A stretch of DNA of 51,125 bases from an uncultured Clostridia bacterium (GCA_946183365.1 CAMHAH010000022.1:1-51125); one strand, 5' to 3'. Shown: positions 23,842 through 33,320, counted from the first letter of the stretch. The notes: generated by a model from the letters alone, not told the origin. Program-made: numbers and translations.

Positions 23842-25332
23842 TTATAAAGTATCTATAAATCTCTTGAACGCCTCAGCGCCCTTATCGTCGCGCTTGAATA
23901 CTCCCGCGTCACAGAGTACCTGTTCGAATACCGCTCCTACCTCAGCGCGGATGATATCCATCGCGTTGTCGGCGTTGAGCTCGGGGTGCTTTTCTATGAC
24001 CTTCTCAGCCCAATCTGCGTGGCTCGCGGTAGCAGGGTCGGCGGTCATATCCTTATTATTGAGGATAGCGTCTCTCACCGCTTCGAGCTCTGTCGCCAGT
24101 CTCGCGGGCAGGACAGCCAGACCCATTACCTCGATGAGACCGATGTTCTCTTTCTTGATATGATGGAGAGTGGGGTTAGGGTGGAACACGCCGAGGGGTC
24201 TGTCCTCAGAGGTTATATTGTTTCTTAATACCAGATCGCATTCATATAAGCCGTTGTTCATACGCGCGATCGGAGTGATGGTGTTATGAGGTGTGCCGTC
24301 TGTAAAGGCGAAGATACCCGCGGCCTCGTCACTGTAGCCGCGCCATGCTTTTAGCACATGGGCGCAGGCTGACGATAGCTGAGCCTTATCGGCGCTTCTC
24401 AGACGAATAACGGACATAGGCCATTTTACCGTTGCCGCGCTCACATCGGGGAATTCGGCAAGGCTGAAGGAGTATTCCTCAGCGGCTGTAGCCATTGCGA
24501 AGGTGTAGTTGCCGCCCTGGAAATGCTCATGAGAGAGTATAGAACCGCCTACTATCGGCAGATCGGCGTTTGAGCCGACAAAATAATGCGGAAAATATGC
24601 GATAAAATCGAATAGCTTATGGAACACAGCGGCGTCAATCACCATAGGGATATGCTCGCTGTTGAATACGATACAGTGCTCATTATAATAGCCGTAGGGT
24701 GAGTACTGCAGATACCAGCTGCCGCCGTTTATCGAGATGGGGATGGGGCGCAGGTTCTGGCGAGCGGGATGGTGATCGTTGCCCGCAAAGCCCATGTTCT
24801 CGGCACAGAGCTGACATTTGGGGTAGGCTGTCGAGGCAGAGGCTCTCGCCTTGGCGATATCTCTGGGGTCCTTCTCGGGCTTTGAACGGTTTATTGTGAT
24901 ATCGAGAGTTCCGAACTCGCAGTCATACTTCCATTTGAGGTCCTTCGCGATACGTCCGGCTCTTACATAGTTTGTCTTTTGACTGATGTCAAAGTACCAG
25001 TTTGAAGCCTCTACGGGAGAAGCCTCATAATGCTTTTTGAATTCTCTGATAACGTCACGGGGCATAGGTGTGACGATACCCATGAGCTTTGTGTCGAAGA
25101 GGTCGCGGTTCGCGGTAGTGTCCTCGATAACGCCGTTTTCGCACGCGTAGTCGATAAGCGGCTTCAATATATCGTCAATTGGCATATCGCAATCTGTTAC
25201 AGGCTCATCCTGCCAGTCGTATACGCACAGCGCGTCCATGAGCATATTGCGTATTACGATCTCATCGACGTTATCTATCAAATCGTTTTTTATAGAATAA
25301 TCAATCAATCTTTGGATATCTGCGTAAATCAT
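23842..25332 (-). CDS. galT: UDP-glucose--hexose-1-phosphate uridylyltransferase, class II
   Basis: A 496-residue class II (Firmicutes-type) GalT, which exchanges UMP between UDP-glucose and galactose-1-phosphate in the Leloir pathway. Class II features: N-terminal helical domain, YPKCQLCAENMGFAG (171-184), RPIPISINGGSWYLQYSPY, and the active-site SHEHFQGG (267-274; class I enzymes have HPHxQ). ATG 25332 follows GAGGTGATC; the in-frame codons upstream add eight residues outside the family. It lies 28 bp after galK. No galE is in the window, so UDP-galactose epimerisation must be encoded elsewhere. Confidence 0.94.
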   Translation of the reverse strand: MIYADIQRLIDYSIKNDLIDNVDEIVIRNMLMDALCVYDWQDEPVTDCDMPIDDILKPLIDYACENGVIEDTTANRDLFDTKLMGIVTPMPRDVIREFKKHYEASPVEASNWYFDISQKTNYVRAGRIAKDLKWKYDCEFGTLDITINRSKPEKDPRDIAKARASASTAYPKCQLCAENMGFAGNDHHPARQNLRPIPISINGGSWYLQYSPYGYYNEHCIVFNSEHIPMVIDAAVFHKLFDFIAYFPHYFVGSNADLPIVGGSILSHEHFQGGNYTFAMATAAEEYSFSLAEFPDVSAATVKWPMSVIRLRSADKAQLSSACAHVLKAWRGYSDEAAGIFAFTDGTPHNTITPIARMNNGLYECDLVLRNNITSEDRPLGVFHPNPTLHHIKKENIGLIEVMGLAVLPARLATELEAVRDAILNNKDMTADPATASHADWAEKVIEKHPELNADNAMDIIRAEVGAVFEQVLCDAGVFKRDDKGAEAFKRFIDTL

Positions 25333-25360
25333 ATCGATCACCTCAAAAAATCGCATCAGG

Positions 25361-26644
25361 TTATATTATTTTGATACCGCCGACGGGACGGATGCGGAGG
25401 ACATAACAGCTGCCATCCCCGAAGAGAGCGTCCATCTTAGCGGCGTAATCGGCTGTTTTATCCATCGGGACAAACGCTTGTATCGTACCCGCGAAGCCGC
25501 CGCCGTGTACGCGTACAGCTCCGTATTCTCCGAGCACAAGACGGCTGACCGCTATAGCCAGCGGAATGCCCTGTTCGGTGGGCTTTGAAGTAGAATAGAG
25601 GTTCTGCAGCAGATTGGCGGAAGAAGCCGCCGACTGCCTATAAAGTGTGAAGAAGCGCTCCAGATCGCCGCGCTCGAGTGCGTCTGCCTCATAGATAGCG
25701 CGGTTGTTCTCGCCGAAGAAATGGATAGCTCTGAGGATGGCGCGGTCATTGACCTTGCCGTGCAGATCGGGTATAGCGGCGAAGAATTCTTTTTCATCGA
25801 CCTCGCGCAGAACACTCTTGCCGAAATACTCCGCCACGCATTTCATCTCGCTCGGAACGGCGACATAATCGTCCGTAAGGTCGCTGTGGCTGCCCTTTGT
25901 ATCGGTTATGCAAAGGTTGTATCCGGCACTGTCAAAGTCAAAGTTATGCTTCTCTACGATGGGGTTCTCGGTGTCTTTGAAGTCGATGAATACAAAGCCG
26001 CCGACGGAGCATACCATCTGATCGAGCAGACCGCTGCCCTTTCCGAAGTACACGTTCTCGGCGAACTGACCGATCTTAGCTATCTCGATCTCGCCCGCCT
26101 TACAATCGTTGTACCAAACGTCGATAATGGTTCCGATCAGTGTTTCAAACGCAGCTGATGACGAAAGACCGCTGCCGCTCAATACGTCCGATACCGTATA
26201 CGCGTCAAAGCCGCCGATTTTTACGCCCATATCAGCAAAACGCGCCGCGATACCGCGGATGATACCGATCGATTTGCCTTTCTCGGCCTCGTGGATAGAC
26301 AGGTCGGAGAGATCCACCTCGCTCATCCCGTAGCCCTCGGACTTAACGCGGATCATGCCGTCGTTATTGAAAGCGACAACTGCAACGGCGTCAAGGTTTA
26401 CCGCCGCAGCGAGAGCGCAGCCGTGCTGATGGTCAGTATGATTGCCGCCTATCTCGGAGCGACCCGGAGCAGAGAAGATATGCACTTCATCTCTGTCGGG
26501 GAAGGTTTCAGAGAAGCTCTCAGCGGCTTTTATGTATCGCTCTCTCTGGTGGGCGAGGACCTTTTCGTCGCTTCCGTAGAGCACGCTGAGCTCTTCATCA
26601 ATACCGCCGTTGTTTATATGCTTTATCAATTCTGTTACATTCAT
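25361..26644 (-). CDS. galK: Galactokinase
   Basis: A 427-residue GHMP kinase that phosphorylates galactose at C1. Motifs: galactose-binding GRSEIGGNHTDHQHG (61-75), the ATP-binding SGSGLSSSAAFE (156-167), LDQMVCSVGG, and the C-terminal GHMP motif RVHGGGFAGTI. The N-terminal extension of about 50 residues before the galactose motif is typical for the clostridial type. GAGGGT precedes the ATG. It lies between the DUF624 gene and galT in a run of tightly packed minus-strand genes. Confidence 0.94.
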   Translation of the reverse strand: MNVTELIKHINNGGIDEELSVLYGSDEKVLAHQRERYIKAAESFSETFPDRDEVHIFSAPGRSEIGGNHTDHQHGCALAAAVNLDAVAVVAFNNDGMIRVKSEGYGMSEVDLSDLSIHEAEKGKSIGIIRGIAARFADMGVKIGGFDAYTVSDVLSGSGLSSSAAFETLIGTIIDVWYNDCKAGEIEIAKIGQFAENVYFGKGSGLLDQMVCSVGGFVFIDFKDTENPIVEKHNFDFDSAGYNLCITDTKGSHSDLTDDYVAVPSEMKCVAEYFGKSVLREVDEKEFFAAIPDLHGKVNDRAILRAIHFFGENNRAIYEADALERGDLERFFTLYRQSAASSANLLQNLYSTSKPTEQGIPLAIAVSRLVLGEYGAVRVHGGGFAGTIQAFVPMDKTADYAAKMDALFGDGSCYVLRIRPVGGIKII

Positions 26645-26654
26645 AGCTTTACCC

Positions 26655-27452
26655 TCACATATCGAGCTTTTTCATTTCTTCGAGGATCTCGTCCTCTGTC
26701 ATTTCGTGACCGCCGTCAGCGTGATCGGCTGAGGCGTAATAAGCCTTTTCCTCTGGTGAGCCCGGCATGATGGTGTTGCCGTTCTCATCGAGTATAAAGT
26801 CGCCGAAGTCGTCGACTATCGGCAGATATTTTGAGAAGTCTTTCAACAGCAGTCTTGCCGTAAGCATCGTTATCGCGCCGAAACCGAAGAAGAACCAGAT
26901 AAAGGCGTACAAAGGCATCATCTGGGGATCGGAATAGGTCAGATAAAGCGGAAAGACATGGAAGAAAAGGTTCACTACCAGCCACCACGGCTTGTGGAAC
27001 GCAAAGTAGAGACCGTTCTTGATAAGGTTAGGTATTGTGTTAGAGAACGCCGCCATAGTAGGGAAGAGGTAGATAAGAGCGACCACGGCGATTATGCCGA
27101 GCGCGTAAACGCCGTAGCGCAGATAGCTGACAAAACCGCCTGCCTGCTGACATATACGCACGTTGAAATATCCGATCACCATGAGTATAACGAATATCAC
27201 CCATGATATGGTAGCCTGTTTGAAATTGTTCTTGAAGCCTATCCAGAACTGCTTGAAGGGATTGATGTTTCCGTCTCCGCGCAGGGTCTTGAACATCACA
27301 TGGTACAGCGCGACGTATGAAGCGCCGATGGTGATAAAGGGCAGGCTGAACAGTACGAACATGAGATTGGAGCATATGATGATACCTATCTTGGTCATCA
27401 GCTTGCCGAAGGTGCTGTCAGGACTCATGAACGAGTTTATGAAATTGCGCAT
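26655..27452 (-). CDS. DUF624 / YesL-type integral membrane protein
   Basis: A 265-residue polytopic membrane protein with about five helices (about 20-48, 80-97, 108-135, 155-170, 178-198) and a hydrophilic acidic C-terminus (EMTEDEILEEMKKLDM). The N-terminus with FGKLMTKIGIIICSNLMFVLFSLPFITIGAS-like order (Leu-Pro-Phe-x-Thr-x-Gly) and YVALYHVMFKTLRG is the DUF624/YesL signature. Such genes accompany ABC sugar importers and glycosidases in Firmicutes; the mechanism is not known. It is placed 2 bp after the preceding gene and 10 bp before galK, so it is firmly part of this operon. Confidence 0.85.
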   Translation of the reverse strand: MRNFINSFMSPDSTFGKLMTKIGIIICSNLMFVLFSLPFITIGASYVALYHVMFKTLRGDGNINPFKQFWIGFKNNFKQATISWVIFVILMVIGYFNVRICQQAGGFVSYLRYGVYALGIIAVVALIYLFPTMAAFSNTIPNLIKNGLYFAFHKPWWLVVNLFFHVFPLYLTYSDPQMMPLYAFIWFFFGFGAITMLTARLLLKDFSKYLPIVDDFGDFILDENGNTIMPGSPEEKAYYASADHADGGHEMTEDEILEEMKKLDM

Positions 27453-27454
27453 CG

Positions 27455-28147
27455 TTAATCACTCCCTAATATAAAATCGAGAAAGTCCTCGACCTCTTTG
27501 ATGTTCTCGCTTTGAGCGCCTATTCCGAGAGCGCAGCCGTCGACGTAGACATGATATTCCGTGATGAGCTTGCTGTCGCTCACATCTATGCCTACCGGTA
27601 CGGGTCCTTTAGTCTCCGTATCCTCTTCTACGGGCTCATACATTATAAACCTGTCGCCGTATTTGGCTTTTATAGAAGCGCACCTCTCGTCGTTGAGATC
27701 CATCAATCTGCCGCTCTGTCCGAGAGCAGCGAGAGATTTTGGCTCCATTGTTATCGCGTCGAGCTCACCCGCATCGGCGAGCGTGATGAAAGCGTTGTAG
27801 TACGCGTTTCCTCGAGCTTGGTTTTTTGTATAGTCAAAGTATGACGAGGCGTTGAACTCGACCTTCTTTTTGGTCAGGTCATAGCCCGTATGCTTGGTAA
27901 AATCCTCCCACAGCTTTGAGCCTGTCCCGACATCGGCATAGGTGTTTGAAAAGGTCACCATCAGCCAGTTGTCCGGTATATTTGTGGCTATACGTACTAT
28001 CAGGAAAGTACCGAACGCCAGAAAGAAAACTATGGCGATTATCGGTATTTTGAAATACATCCAAATATACTGCATGGCTTCTTTTTTAGGAAGTTTCTTT
28101 ATCTTTTCTTTTTCTTCCGACCATACGATCTTATTCGGGTTCAACAT
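27455..28147 (-). CDS. Membrane-anchored protein resembling part of a solute-binding protein, unknown
   Basis: A 230-residue protein with a basic cytoplasmic N-terminus (EEKEKIKKLPKKEAMQYIW), one membrane helix (about 32-52) and an extracytoplasmic domain of about 175 residues. The phrases GYDLTKKKVEFNASSYFD, FITLADAGELDAITMEPKSLAALGQSGRLMDL and KEVEDFLDFILGSD read like pieces of a family 1 extracellular binding-protein fold, but the length is about half of one and there is no lipobox. It is translated from AGGAG and lies between the alpha-galactosidase and DUF624 genes. Inference: an accessory of the importer or of DUF624; its function is unknown. Confidence 0.7.
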   Translation of the reverse strand: MLNPNKIVWSEEKEKIKKLPKKEAMQYIWMYFKIPIIAIVFFLAFGTFLIVRIATNIPDNWLMVTFSNTYADVGTGSKLWEDFTKHTGYDLTKKKVEFNASSYFDYTKNQARGNAYYNAFITLADAGELDAITMEPKSLAALGQSGRLMDLNDERCASIKAKYGDRFIMYEPVEEDTETKGPVPVGIDVSDSKLITEYHVYVDGCALGIGAQSENIKEVEDFLDFILGSD

Positions 28148-28177
28148 CTTACGCTCCTGTCTGACAGAGATATGATC

Positions 28178-30367
28178 TTACTTGACCTTAACGATATCCA
28201 GCTGCATTGCGGGATAATCTCCCGTGAGCTGAGGAAAGGTGTAGCCGCTGTTCATCAGCGATGAGCCGAGACATTCGAATTCGCCGTTTACCGAGTAAAC
28301 GGTCTGTGAGTCGAGACCCTTTAGGCGAACATGAACGGGAGCCGAGTTCGCGAGCGGGTTTGTGACCACTATGCTCAACAGACTTCTCGATCTGTCGGGA
28401 GATACGAACTGCCACGCGAAGTAGTGACCGCTCTCCTGCATTGAGCTTAGACGGTAGTAAAGACCGTTGTGAATCATCGGCTCAAGCTCTTTGAAGCGCT
28501 CTATCTGCTGTTTCATTTCGCTTAGCTCGTCCTCGCTCAGCTTCGTAAGATCGAGCTCATAACCGAACGCTCCCATCATCGCTACCGTTCCGCGGGTATT
28601 CAGCGGGGTGAGACGTCCTGTCTGATGATTGGGTGTAGCACTTACATGAGCGCCTATTGAGCTGACAGGGTAGCCGAAAGACGTGCCATACTGGATAGTA
28701 AGGCGAGATATAGGATCGGTGTTATCCGAGCACCATATCTGCGGCGAGTACTGCAGCATACCCGCGTCAAAGCGTCCGCCGCCTCCGGCGCAGCCTTCAA
28801 AGAGCACATGGGGGAACGCCTTCGTCAGCCTGTCATAAAGCTTATACAGGCTCAGATAATAGCGGTGGGTGACCTCGCCCTGTCTCGGTGAGGGAGCGGC
28901 GTGGGAATAAACGTCCGCCAGAGGACGGTTGAAATCCCATTTTATATATGTGATATTGTATTTTGAAAGGAGATCTGAAAGTGTGTTGAAGATGTACTCG
29001 TGGACGTCCTTACGCGACAGGTCGAGAACAAGCTGATTGCGAGCCATCATCGGAGCGCGGTTAGGAGCGGTCATAGCCCAGTCGGGATGAGCGCGATAGA
29101 GGTCTGAGTCCTCGTTGACCATCTCGGGCTCAACCCATAAGCCGAACTTGAGCCCCAAAGCGTTTATCTTCTCGATAAGCCCGTCCAGTCCGTTGGGCAG
29201 CTTGTTTGTATCGGGTATCCAGTCGCCCAGACCGGCGTTGTCGTCCACACGGTTCTTGAACCAGCCGTCATCCAGTACAAAGAGCTCTACGCCTATATCG
29301 GCGGCTTTTTTAGCAAGAGAAACGATCTTATCCTCGTTGAGATCGAAATAAGTCGCCTCCCAGTTGTTGATGAGTACGGGACGGTGACTGAGCTTGTACT
29401 GACCGCGGACAACATTATTGCGTATAGCACGGTGATAACGGTGAGACAGCTCGGTCAGACCGTTGGCGCAGGATAAGATGACCTCAGGCGTATTGAAGCC
29501 TGTATTCGGCGAGAGCTCCCAGCGGAAGCGGTCGTCGTTGATGCCCATCACTACGCGTGTGCTGTCAAACTGGTCGAGCTCTATTTCTGTTTTGTGATTG
29601 CCTGAGTACATCAGCATCATGCCGTAGCAGGGACCGTTCTCTTCGGTAGCTTCACGGTCACAGAGAATGACAAAGGGGTTGTGCTGATGGCTCGACATAC
29701 CTCTGCCCGAGACTATCGTATGGATACCGTGAAAGAGCGGAACACGCTCGGGCTGACGCTCCATACAGTGACGACCGTGGAAGTGTATCATATCCCACTT
29801 GCCGAAGGGCAGCTCCAGACATACGGAAGAAGCCTTTCTCAGCCAGACTATCTCGCTGCCCGCGTTGATTATCTCGGCGCAGCGTGTGATTATATCAAGC
29901 TCCTCAAAAACGCCGTAATACAGCTTTATGCGGATATTGGCGGCGGTATCGAGCAGAGTGACGATCAGCGTCTGAGCCTGACCGCCCTCGTCGTATACAG
30001 AGGGCAGACCGGGGATGGAATATTTTCCGTCCGTGACCTCGTGACCCTCATATCTGAACTCGGCGCAGCGGCTGCCGTCGGAGCAGGACGCCGCTATACT
30101 GTTCACCCTGAAATCACCTACGCCGAAGGACGTGTATTCCTGAGACATAGAGTCAAGTGAAAAGTCGCGGTTGTTACGCATATCATAAGGGTTGCCCGAG
30201 AAGCCGTGGTCATATGTGCGGAACATATATGACATATCGTTCTGACCGAGCTTCGGACCGTAATACAGATGATTAAGATAGCCCATGTTGTCTATCTTCA
30301 TCTGATAGCAGGTCGAGGCGGTTTCAAGTATCAGCTGTTTTGTGTTCTCATTATAACGTATGCTCAT
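28178..30367 (-). CDS. Alpha-galactosidase, GH36
   Basis: A 729-residue retaining alpha-galactosidase of the bacterial GH36 type, which removes galactose from raffinose, stachyose or melibiose. Signals: an N-terminal beta-supersandwich, RPVLINNWEATYFD (329-342), VLDDGWF (364-370), GLKFGLWVEPEMV, nucleophile Asp478 in YIKWDFNRP, EGCAGGGGRFD, and acid/base Asp548 in WCSDNTDP. There is no signal peptide, so it works in the cytoplasm on imported sugars, which fits the adjacent ABC importer. AAAGGAG precedes the ATG at 30367. It is the second gene after the AraC regulator. Confidence 0.95.
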   Translation of the reverse strand: MSIRYNENTKQLILETASTCYQMKIDNMGYLNHLYYGPKLGQNDMSYMFRTYDHGFSGNPYDMRNNRDFSLDSMSQEYTSFGVGDFRVNSIAASCSDGSRCAEFRYEGHEVTDGKYSIPGLPSVYDEGGQAQTLIVTLLDTAANIRIKLYYGVFEELDIITRCAEIINAGSEIVWLRKASSVCLELPFGKWDMIHFHGRHCMERQPERVPLFHGIHTIVSGRGMSSHQHNPFVILCDREATEENGPCYGMMLMYSGNHKTEIELDQFDSTRVVMGINDDRFRWELSPNTGFNTPEVILSCANGLTELSHRYHRAIRNNVVRGQYKLSHRPVLINNWEATYFDLNEDKIVSLAKKAADIGVELFVLDDGWFKNRVDDNAGLGDWIPDTNKLPNGLDGLIEKINALGLKFGLWVEPEMVNEDSDLYRAHPDWAMTAPNRAPMMARNQLVLDLSRKDVHEYIFNTLSDLLSKYNITYIKWDFNRPLADVYSHAAPSPRQGEVTHRYYLSLYKLYDRLTKAFPHVLFEGCAGGGGRFDAGMLQYSPQIWCSDNTDPISRLTIQYGTSFGYPVSSIGAHVSATPNHQTGRLTPLNTRGTVAMMGAFGYELDLTKLSEDELSEMKQQIERFKELEPMIHNGLYYRLSSMQESGHYFAWQFVSPDRSRSLLSIVVTNPLANSAPVHVRLKGLDSQTVYSVNGEFECLGSSLMNSGYTFPQLTGDYPAMQLDIVKVK

Positions 30368-30398
30368 GCGGATTACTCCTTTGCAGTTGATTATATGG

Positions 30399-31277
30399 TC
30401 ATTCCTCGCCGCTGTATTTGTGCTGCTGACGATAGAATTTAGGGCTTACGCCGTAAAAATTTTTAAAGGTTTTTGAGAAGGTCAGGGGATTATCATAGCC
30501 TATCTGGCGCGATATCTCCTGTATCGGGTTATCGGTCTCGGTCAGGAACATCGCCGCGTGCTTGAGCTTGCACTGTATGAGGTATTCCTGCGGAGATATG
30601 CCCATTTTGTTTTTGAAGATATTTGTCAGATAACTGCGGTGTATGCCTATGTATCTCGCTACATCACTGATCTTGACGGTAGCGTAGTTATCGCTGATGA
30701 AGTCTACGGCGTATTTTACATAGACGTCGGTCGGATATTCATGAGCCTTCCTTGTGCTTTTATTTGACTTATAATTCGACTCGATCACAAGAGAGATATA
30801 TTCGAGCATAAGCCCGGTACGCATGATGACATGGGCAGGTGAGACCTCGACCAGATCAAGCACCCGTTTGCACAACGCGTAGAATTCATCAGGATTGATA
30901 TAACATTCCTGCGAGTTTATACCTTTACCGAACCCCGCTCGCTCGACGAATTCATGAGCTTTGTTTCCGTCGAATGCCATCCAGCAGTAGACCCACGGAT
31001 CGTCGCTGTCGGCTCTGTACCAGGTGTCTTCGCCGGGTTTCGTAATAAACATCTGACCGAAGTGCAGCTCCTGTTCTTTGCCGTTGGCGCTGAGTATACC
31101 CTTGCCCTCTAAGATGACGTGTATGTGGTATCCCGCTCTGCCGTCTGTGTTGAAGGTATAGTCGGGCAGACAGTGTTCAACGCCGCACAAAAGCATATAT
31201 ATGTCATCGCTAATCCTGCGCTGACAGGATAAGCACCTTACTTTCGGGGTCTCATATAAACCTGCTTCTTCGTACAT
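30399..31277 (-). CDS. AraC-family transcriptional regulator with cupin sensor (MsmR/RafR-like)
   Basis: A 292-residue regulator: N-terminal AraC-type cupin domain (about 30-115, GYHIHVILEGKGIL, then LHFGQMFITKPGEDTWYRAD) for sugar sensing and C-terminal double helix-turn-helix (about 188-288, VKISDVARYIGIHRSYLTNIFKNKMGISPQEYL and the QIGYDNPLTFSKTFKNFYGVSPKFYR signature). It most likely activates the importer and catabolic genes in response to raffinose-type sugars. It is the first gene of the catabolic run and is separated from the importer genes by a terminator, with a palindrome at 31315-31347 just upstream of its own start. Confidence 0.88.
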   Translation of the reverse strand: MYEEAGLYETPKVRCLSCQRRISDDIYMLLCGVEHCLPDYTFNTDGRAGYHIHVILEGKGILSANGKEQELHFGQMFITKPGEDTWYRADSDDPWVYCWMAFDGNKAHEFVERAGFGKGINSQECYINPDEFYALCKRVLDLVEVSPAHVIMRTGLMLEYISLVIESNYKSNKSTRKAHEYPTDVYVKYAVDFISDNYATVKISDVARYIGIHRSYLTNIFKNKMGISPQEYLIQCKLKHAAMFLTETDNPIQEISRQIGYDNPLTFSKTFKNFYGVSPKFYRQQHKYSGEE

Positions 31278-31314
31278 CGTTTCACCTTCATTTTTACGTC
31301 GTTCAAAAGCTCTT

Positions 31315-31347
31315 ATGAAAACCGTGTTGACATGACCCGGCTTTCAT
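31315..31347. promoter_or_regulatory. Imperfect palindrome upstream of the AraC gene, candidate operator
   Basis: ATGAAAACCG (31315-31324) and CGGCTTTCAT (31338-31347) are inverted repeats with one mismatch, 13 bp apart, about 40 bp upstream of the regulator ATG. Suitable for a dimeric regulator. No hairpin T tract, so it is not a terminator. Confidence 0.45.
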
Positions 31348-31362
31348 AAAGGCTCACTTATC

Positions 31363-31403
31363 AAAAAAGCCGGAGATACTACGTTTGTAATACCTCCGGC
31401 TTT
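31363..31403 (-). terminator. Terminator of the ABC importer operon
   Basis: Minus strand: AAAGCCGGAG and CTCCGGCTTT (31366-31375 with 31394-31403) form a 10-bp stem followed by six T residues, 39 bp past the last permease gene. It separates importer and catabolic transcription. Confidence 0.9.
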
Positions 31404-31441
31404 ATCTCTTATTCAAGTACCGTTATAGTTAACGTTGGTAC

Positions 31442-32284
31442 TTACAGCTTGCCGCCCGAGGTAGCTATACCTTCTACGAATTGTTTCTGGAAAATTACAT
31501 AGATAACTACCATAGGAACAACCGCCAGAACAGCCGCAGCCATCATAGTGGGGTAGTTGCTGCTGAACTGACCCTGCATCTTGGCAAGACCCGCAGAGAG
31601 GGTGGTGGTCTCAGCTCTTGTGCAGACGATCATGGGCCACATAAGGTCTTTGAACGCGAACAGCGCGGTAAAGATACCTAAGGAAACCATCGAGGAGCGG
31701 GTCAGCGGCATCATGATACGCAAAAAGCGCTGACCTATGTTACAGCCGTCTATATCAGCGGCTTCTTCAAGATCCTTCGGAAGTCCCTCATAGCCCGTCT
31801 TGAGCAGGTATGTACCAAAGGCGGTTACGATACCGGGAAATACAAGACCCGTAATCGTGTTCAAAAGTCCCAGTCCCGAAACCATCAGGTACTGAGGAAT
31901 GATGAAGATCTGAGCGGGGATCATCATCTGTACGAGTACCAGAGCGAAGAAGAAGTTCTTGCCCGGGAACTTCAGTCTGCCGAACGCATAGCCCGCCATT
32001 GTGGCTGTCAAACAAGCACAAATAACGCGGAACAGGATCATCAGCAGGGTGTTCTTATAGAGGATAAGGAAGTTATAGCTCTGCCATACCTCTCCGAAGT
32101 TTTCCCAGTGCCATCCGTGGGCGGGGAAAATGTAGAACGGATCTACAGAGATAGCCTCCTGGTTTGTTTTTAAAGCGGTCAGTATCATCCATACGAAGGG
32201 AACAAGCATGATGAACGCCATAATAATAAGCACGATATACATAACCACTTTGCTGGCAATATTTCTTGCACGAGCGCTTTGCAT
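31442..32284 (-). CDS. ABC sugar transporter permease, MalG/MsmG type
   Basis: A 280-residue inner-membrane subunit with six helices. The EAA loop that docks to the ATPase is seen as EEAADIDGCNIGQRFLRIMMPL (about 185-205), and the C-terminus ends VEGIATSGGKL, a very common ending of MalG-type subunits (VEGLTAGAVKG-like). It pairs with the MalF-type subunit encoded 16 bp upstream. AAGGGGG precedes the ATG at 32284. No frameshift or missing segment. Confidence 0.93.
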   Translation of the reverse strand: MQSARARNIASKVVMYIVLIIMAFIMLVPFVWMILTALKTNQEAISVDPFYIFPAHGWHWENFGEVWQSYNFLILYKNTLLMILFRVICACLTATMAGYAFGRLKFPGKNFFFALVLVQMMIPAQIFIIPQYLMVSGLGLLNTITGLVFPGIVTAFGTYLLKTGYEGLPKDLEEAADIDGCNIGQRFLRIMMPLTRSSMVSLGIFTALFAFKDLMWPMIVCTRAETTTLSAGLAKMQGQFSSNYPTMMAAAVLAVVPMVVIYVIFQKQFVEGIATSGGKL

Positions 32285-32300
32285 AACTCAGTCCCCCTTT

Positions 32301-33203
32301 CTACGGATGGTAAACAAGCTTCTTCTCTGCGCGCTGCAGGATGAAGGTGACGATCATGATAAAGATGACCAGGAAGATAACGATGGTCGCGCCGTAGCCC
32401 TTGTTGCCCTGAGTGAACGCATAGTCATAGAAGAGGTATACGATCGACTGGGTGTTCTCAAGCGCGAGGTTCGTCTTGTCCATAACCATGAACATAAGGT
32501 CGAATATCGTCAGGGCGCCGATGATACGGGTCTGAACGATAAAGAAGGTTGTCGGAGAGAGCAGCGGAATGGTGATGTGGAAGAACTGGCGGATACCTGT
32601 CGCGCCGTCTATCTCAGCCGCTTCATAGTAGTCTCCGGGGATCTCCTGCAGACCTGAGATGAACAGTACCATATTATAACCGATGACCGACCATACGCCG
32701 ATGACGCCGATGGATATCCACGCGATCTTAGGATCTGAGATCCACGCGACGTTGGTACCGAATACGTTGTTCAGGAGACCGAACTGCTGGTTGTAGAGCC
32801 ACTTCCATACCATGGCGACAGCCGCAGGGGCGCAGACCATGGGCAGGAAGAAGATTGTGCGGAACAGCGAGGTTCCCTTAAGCTTTTTATTGAGAAATAC
32901 CGCTAAAACAAGAGCGATAACTACGCCGAACGGAACTTCGATCAGCGCGTATTTTATGGTGTTCCAGAGCGAATGCCAGACCTCACCCGAAGAGAAGACC
33001 TGTGCATAGTTTTGAAAACCTATAAAAACATTGCCCTTACCGAAGTCGCCGGTCTTACAGAAGGATTGCCACAGAGTGTTGATGGCAGGATAAAAGTTGA
33101 GAACGATCAAACCGATTATCGTAGGCGCGATAAAACATAACGCCCATATCATTTCTCGCTTCTGCGCCTTAGTACGCTTCTTTTTAGGCGCTTTCTGTTT
33201 CAT
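32301..33203 (-). CDS. ABC sugar transporter permease, MalF/MsmF type
   Basis: A 300-residue permease with a Lys/Arg-rich cytoplasmic start and six membrane helices; the EAA loop is EAAEIDGATGIRQFFHITIPLL (about 206-227). It forms the translocation pore with the downstream MalG-type subunit. ATG 33203 is selected because AGGAGGAG stands directly before it; the ATG six codons upstream overlaps that binding site. The gene follows the binding-protein gene after a 117-bp gap with a hairpin. Confidence 0.93.
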   Translation of the reverse strand: MKQKAPKKKRTKAQKREMIWALCFIAPTIIGLIVLNFYPAINTLWQSFCKTGDFGKGNVFIGFQNYAQVFSSGEVWHSLWNTIKYALIEVPFGVVIALVLAVFLNKKLKGTSLFRTIFFLPMVCAPAAVAMVWKWLYNQQFGLLNNVFGTNVAWISDPKIAWISIGVIGVWSVIGYNMVLFISGLQEIPGDYYEAAEIDGATGIRQFFHITIPLLSPTTFFIVQTRIIGALTIFDLMFMVMDKTNLALENTQSIVYLFYDYAFTQGNKGYGATIVIFLVIFIMIVTFILQRAEKKLVYHP

Positions 33204-33255
33204 AAGTCTCCTCCTTTTCATTTATTTTAGAGCAGTTTTATTATTAAAACCGCAT

Positions 33256-33286
33256 GGCGAGCCGATCGGTCAGCGACCGGCTCGCC
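33256..33286 (-). terminator. Intercistronic hairpin between binding-protein and permease genes
   Basis: GGCGAGC and GCTCGCC (33256-33262 with 33280-33286), with an inner CGGTC/GACCG stem, form a stable hairpin without a strong T tract on the minus strand. Such structures commonly let the binding-protein message outlast the permease part through partial termination or 3'-end protection. Confidence 0.6.
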
Positions 33287-33320
33287 GAAAAACTATTCAG
33301 TCTGATTCTGATGAAACAGA

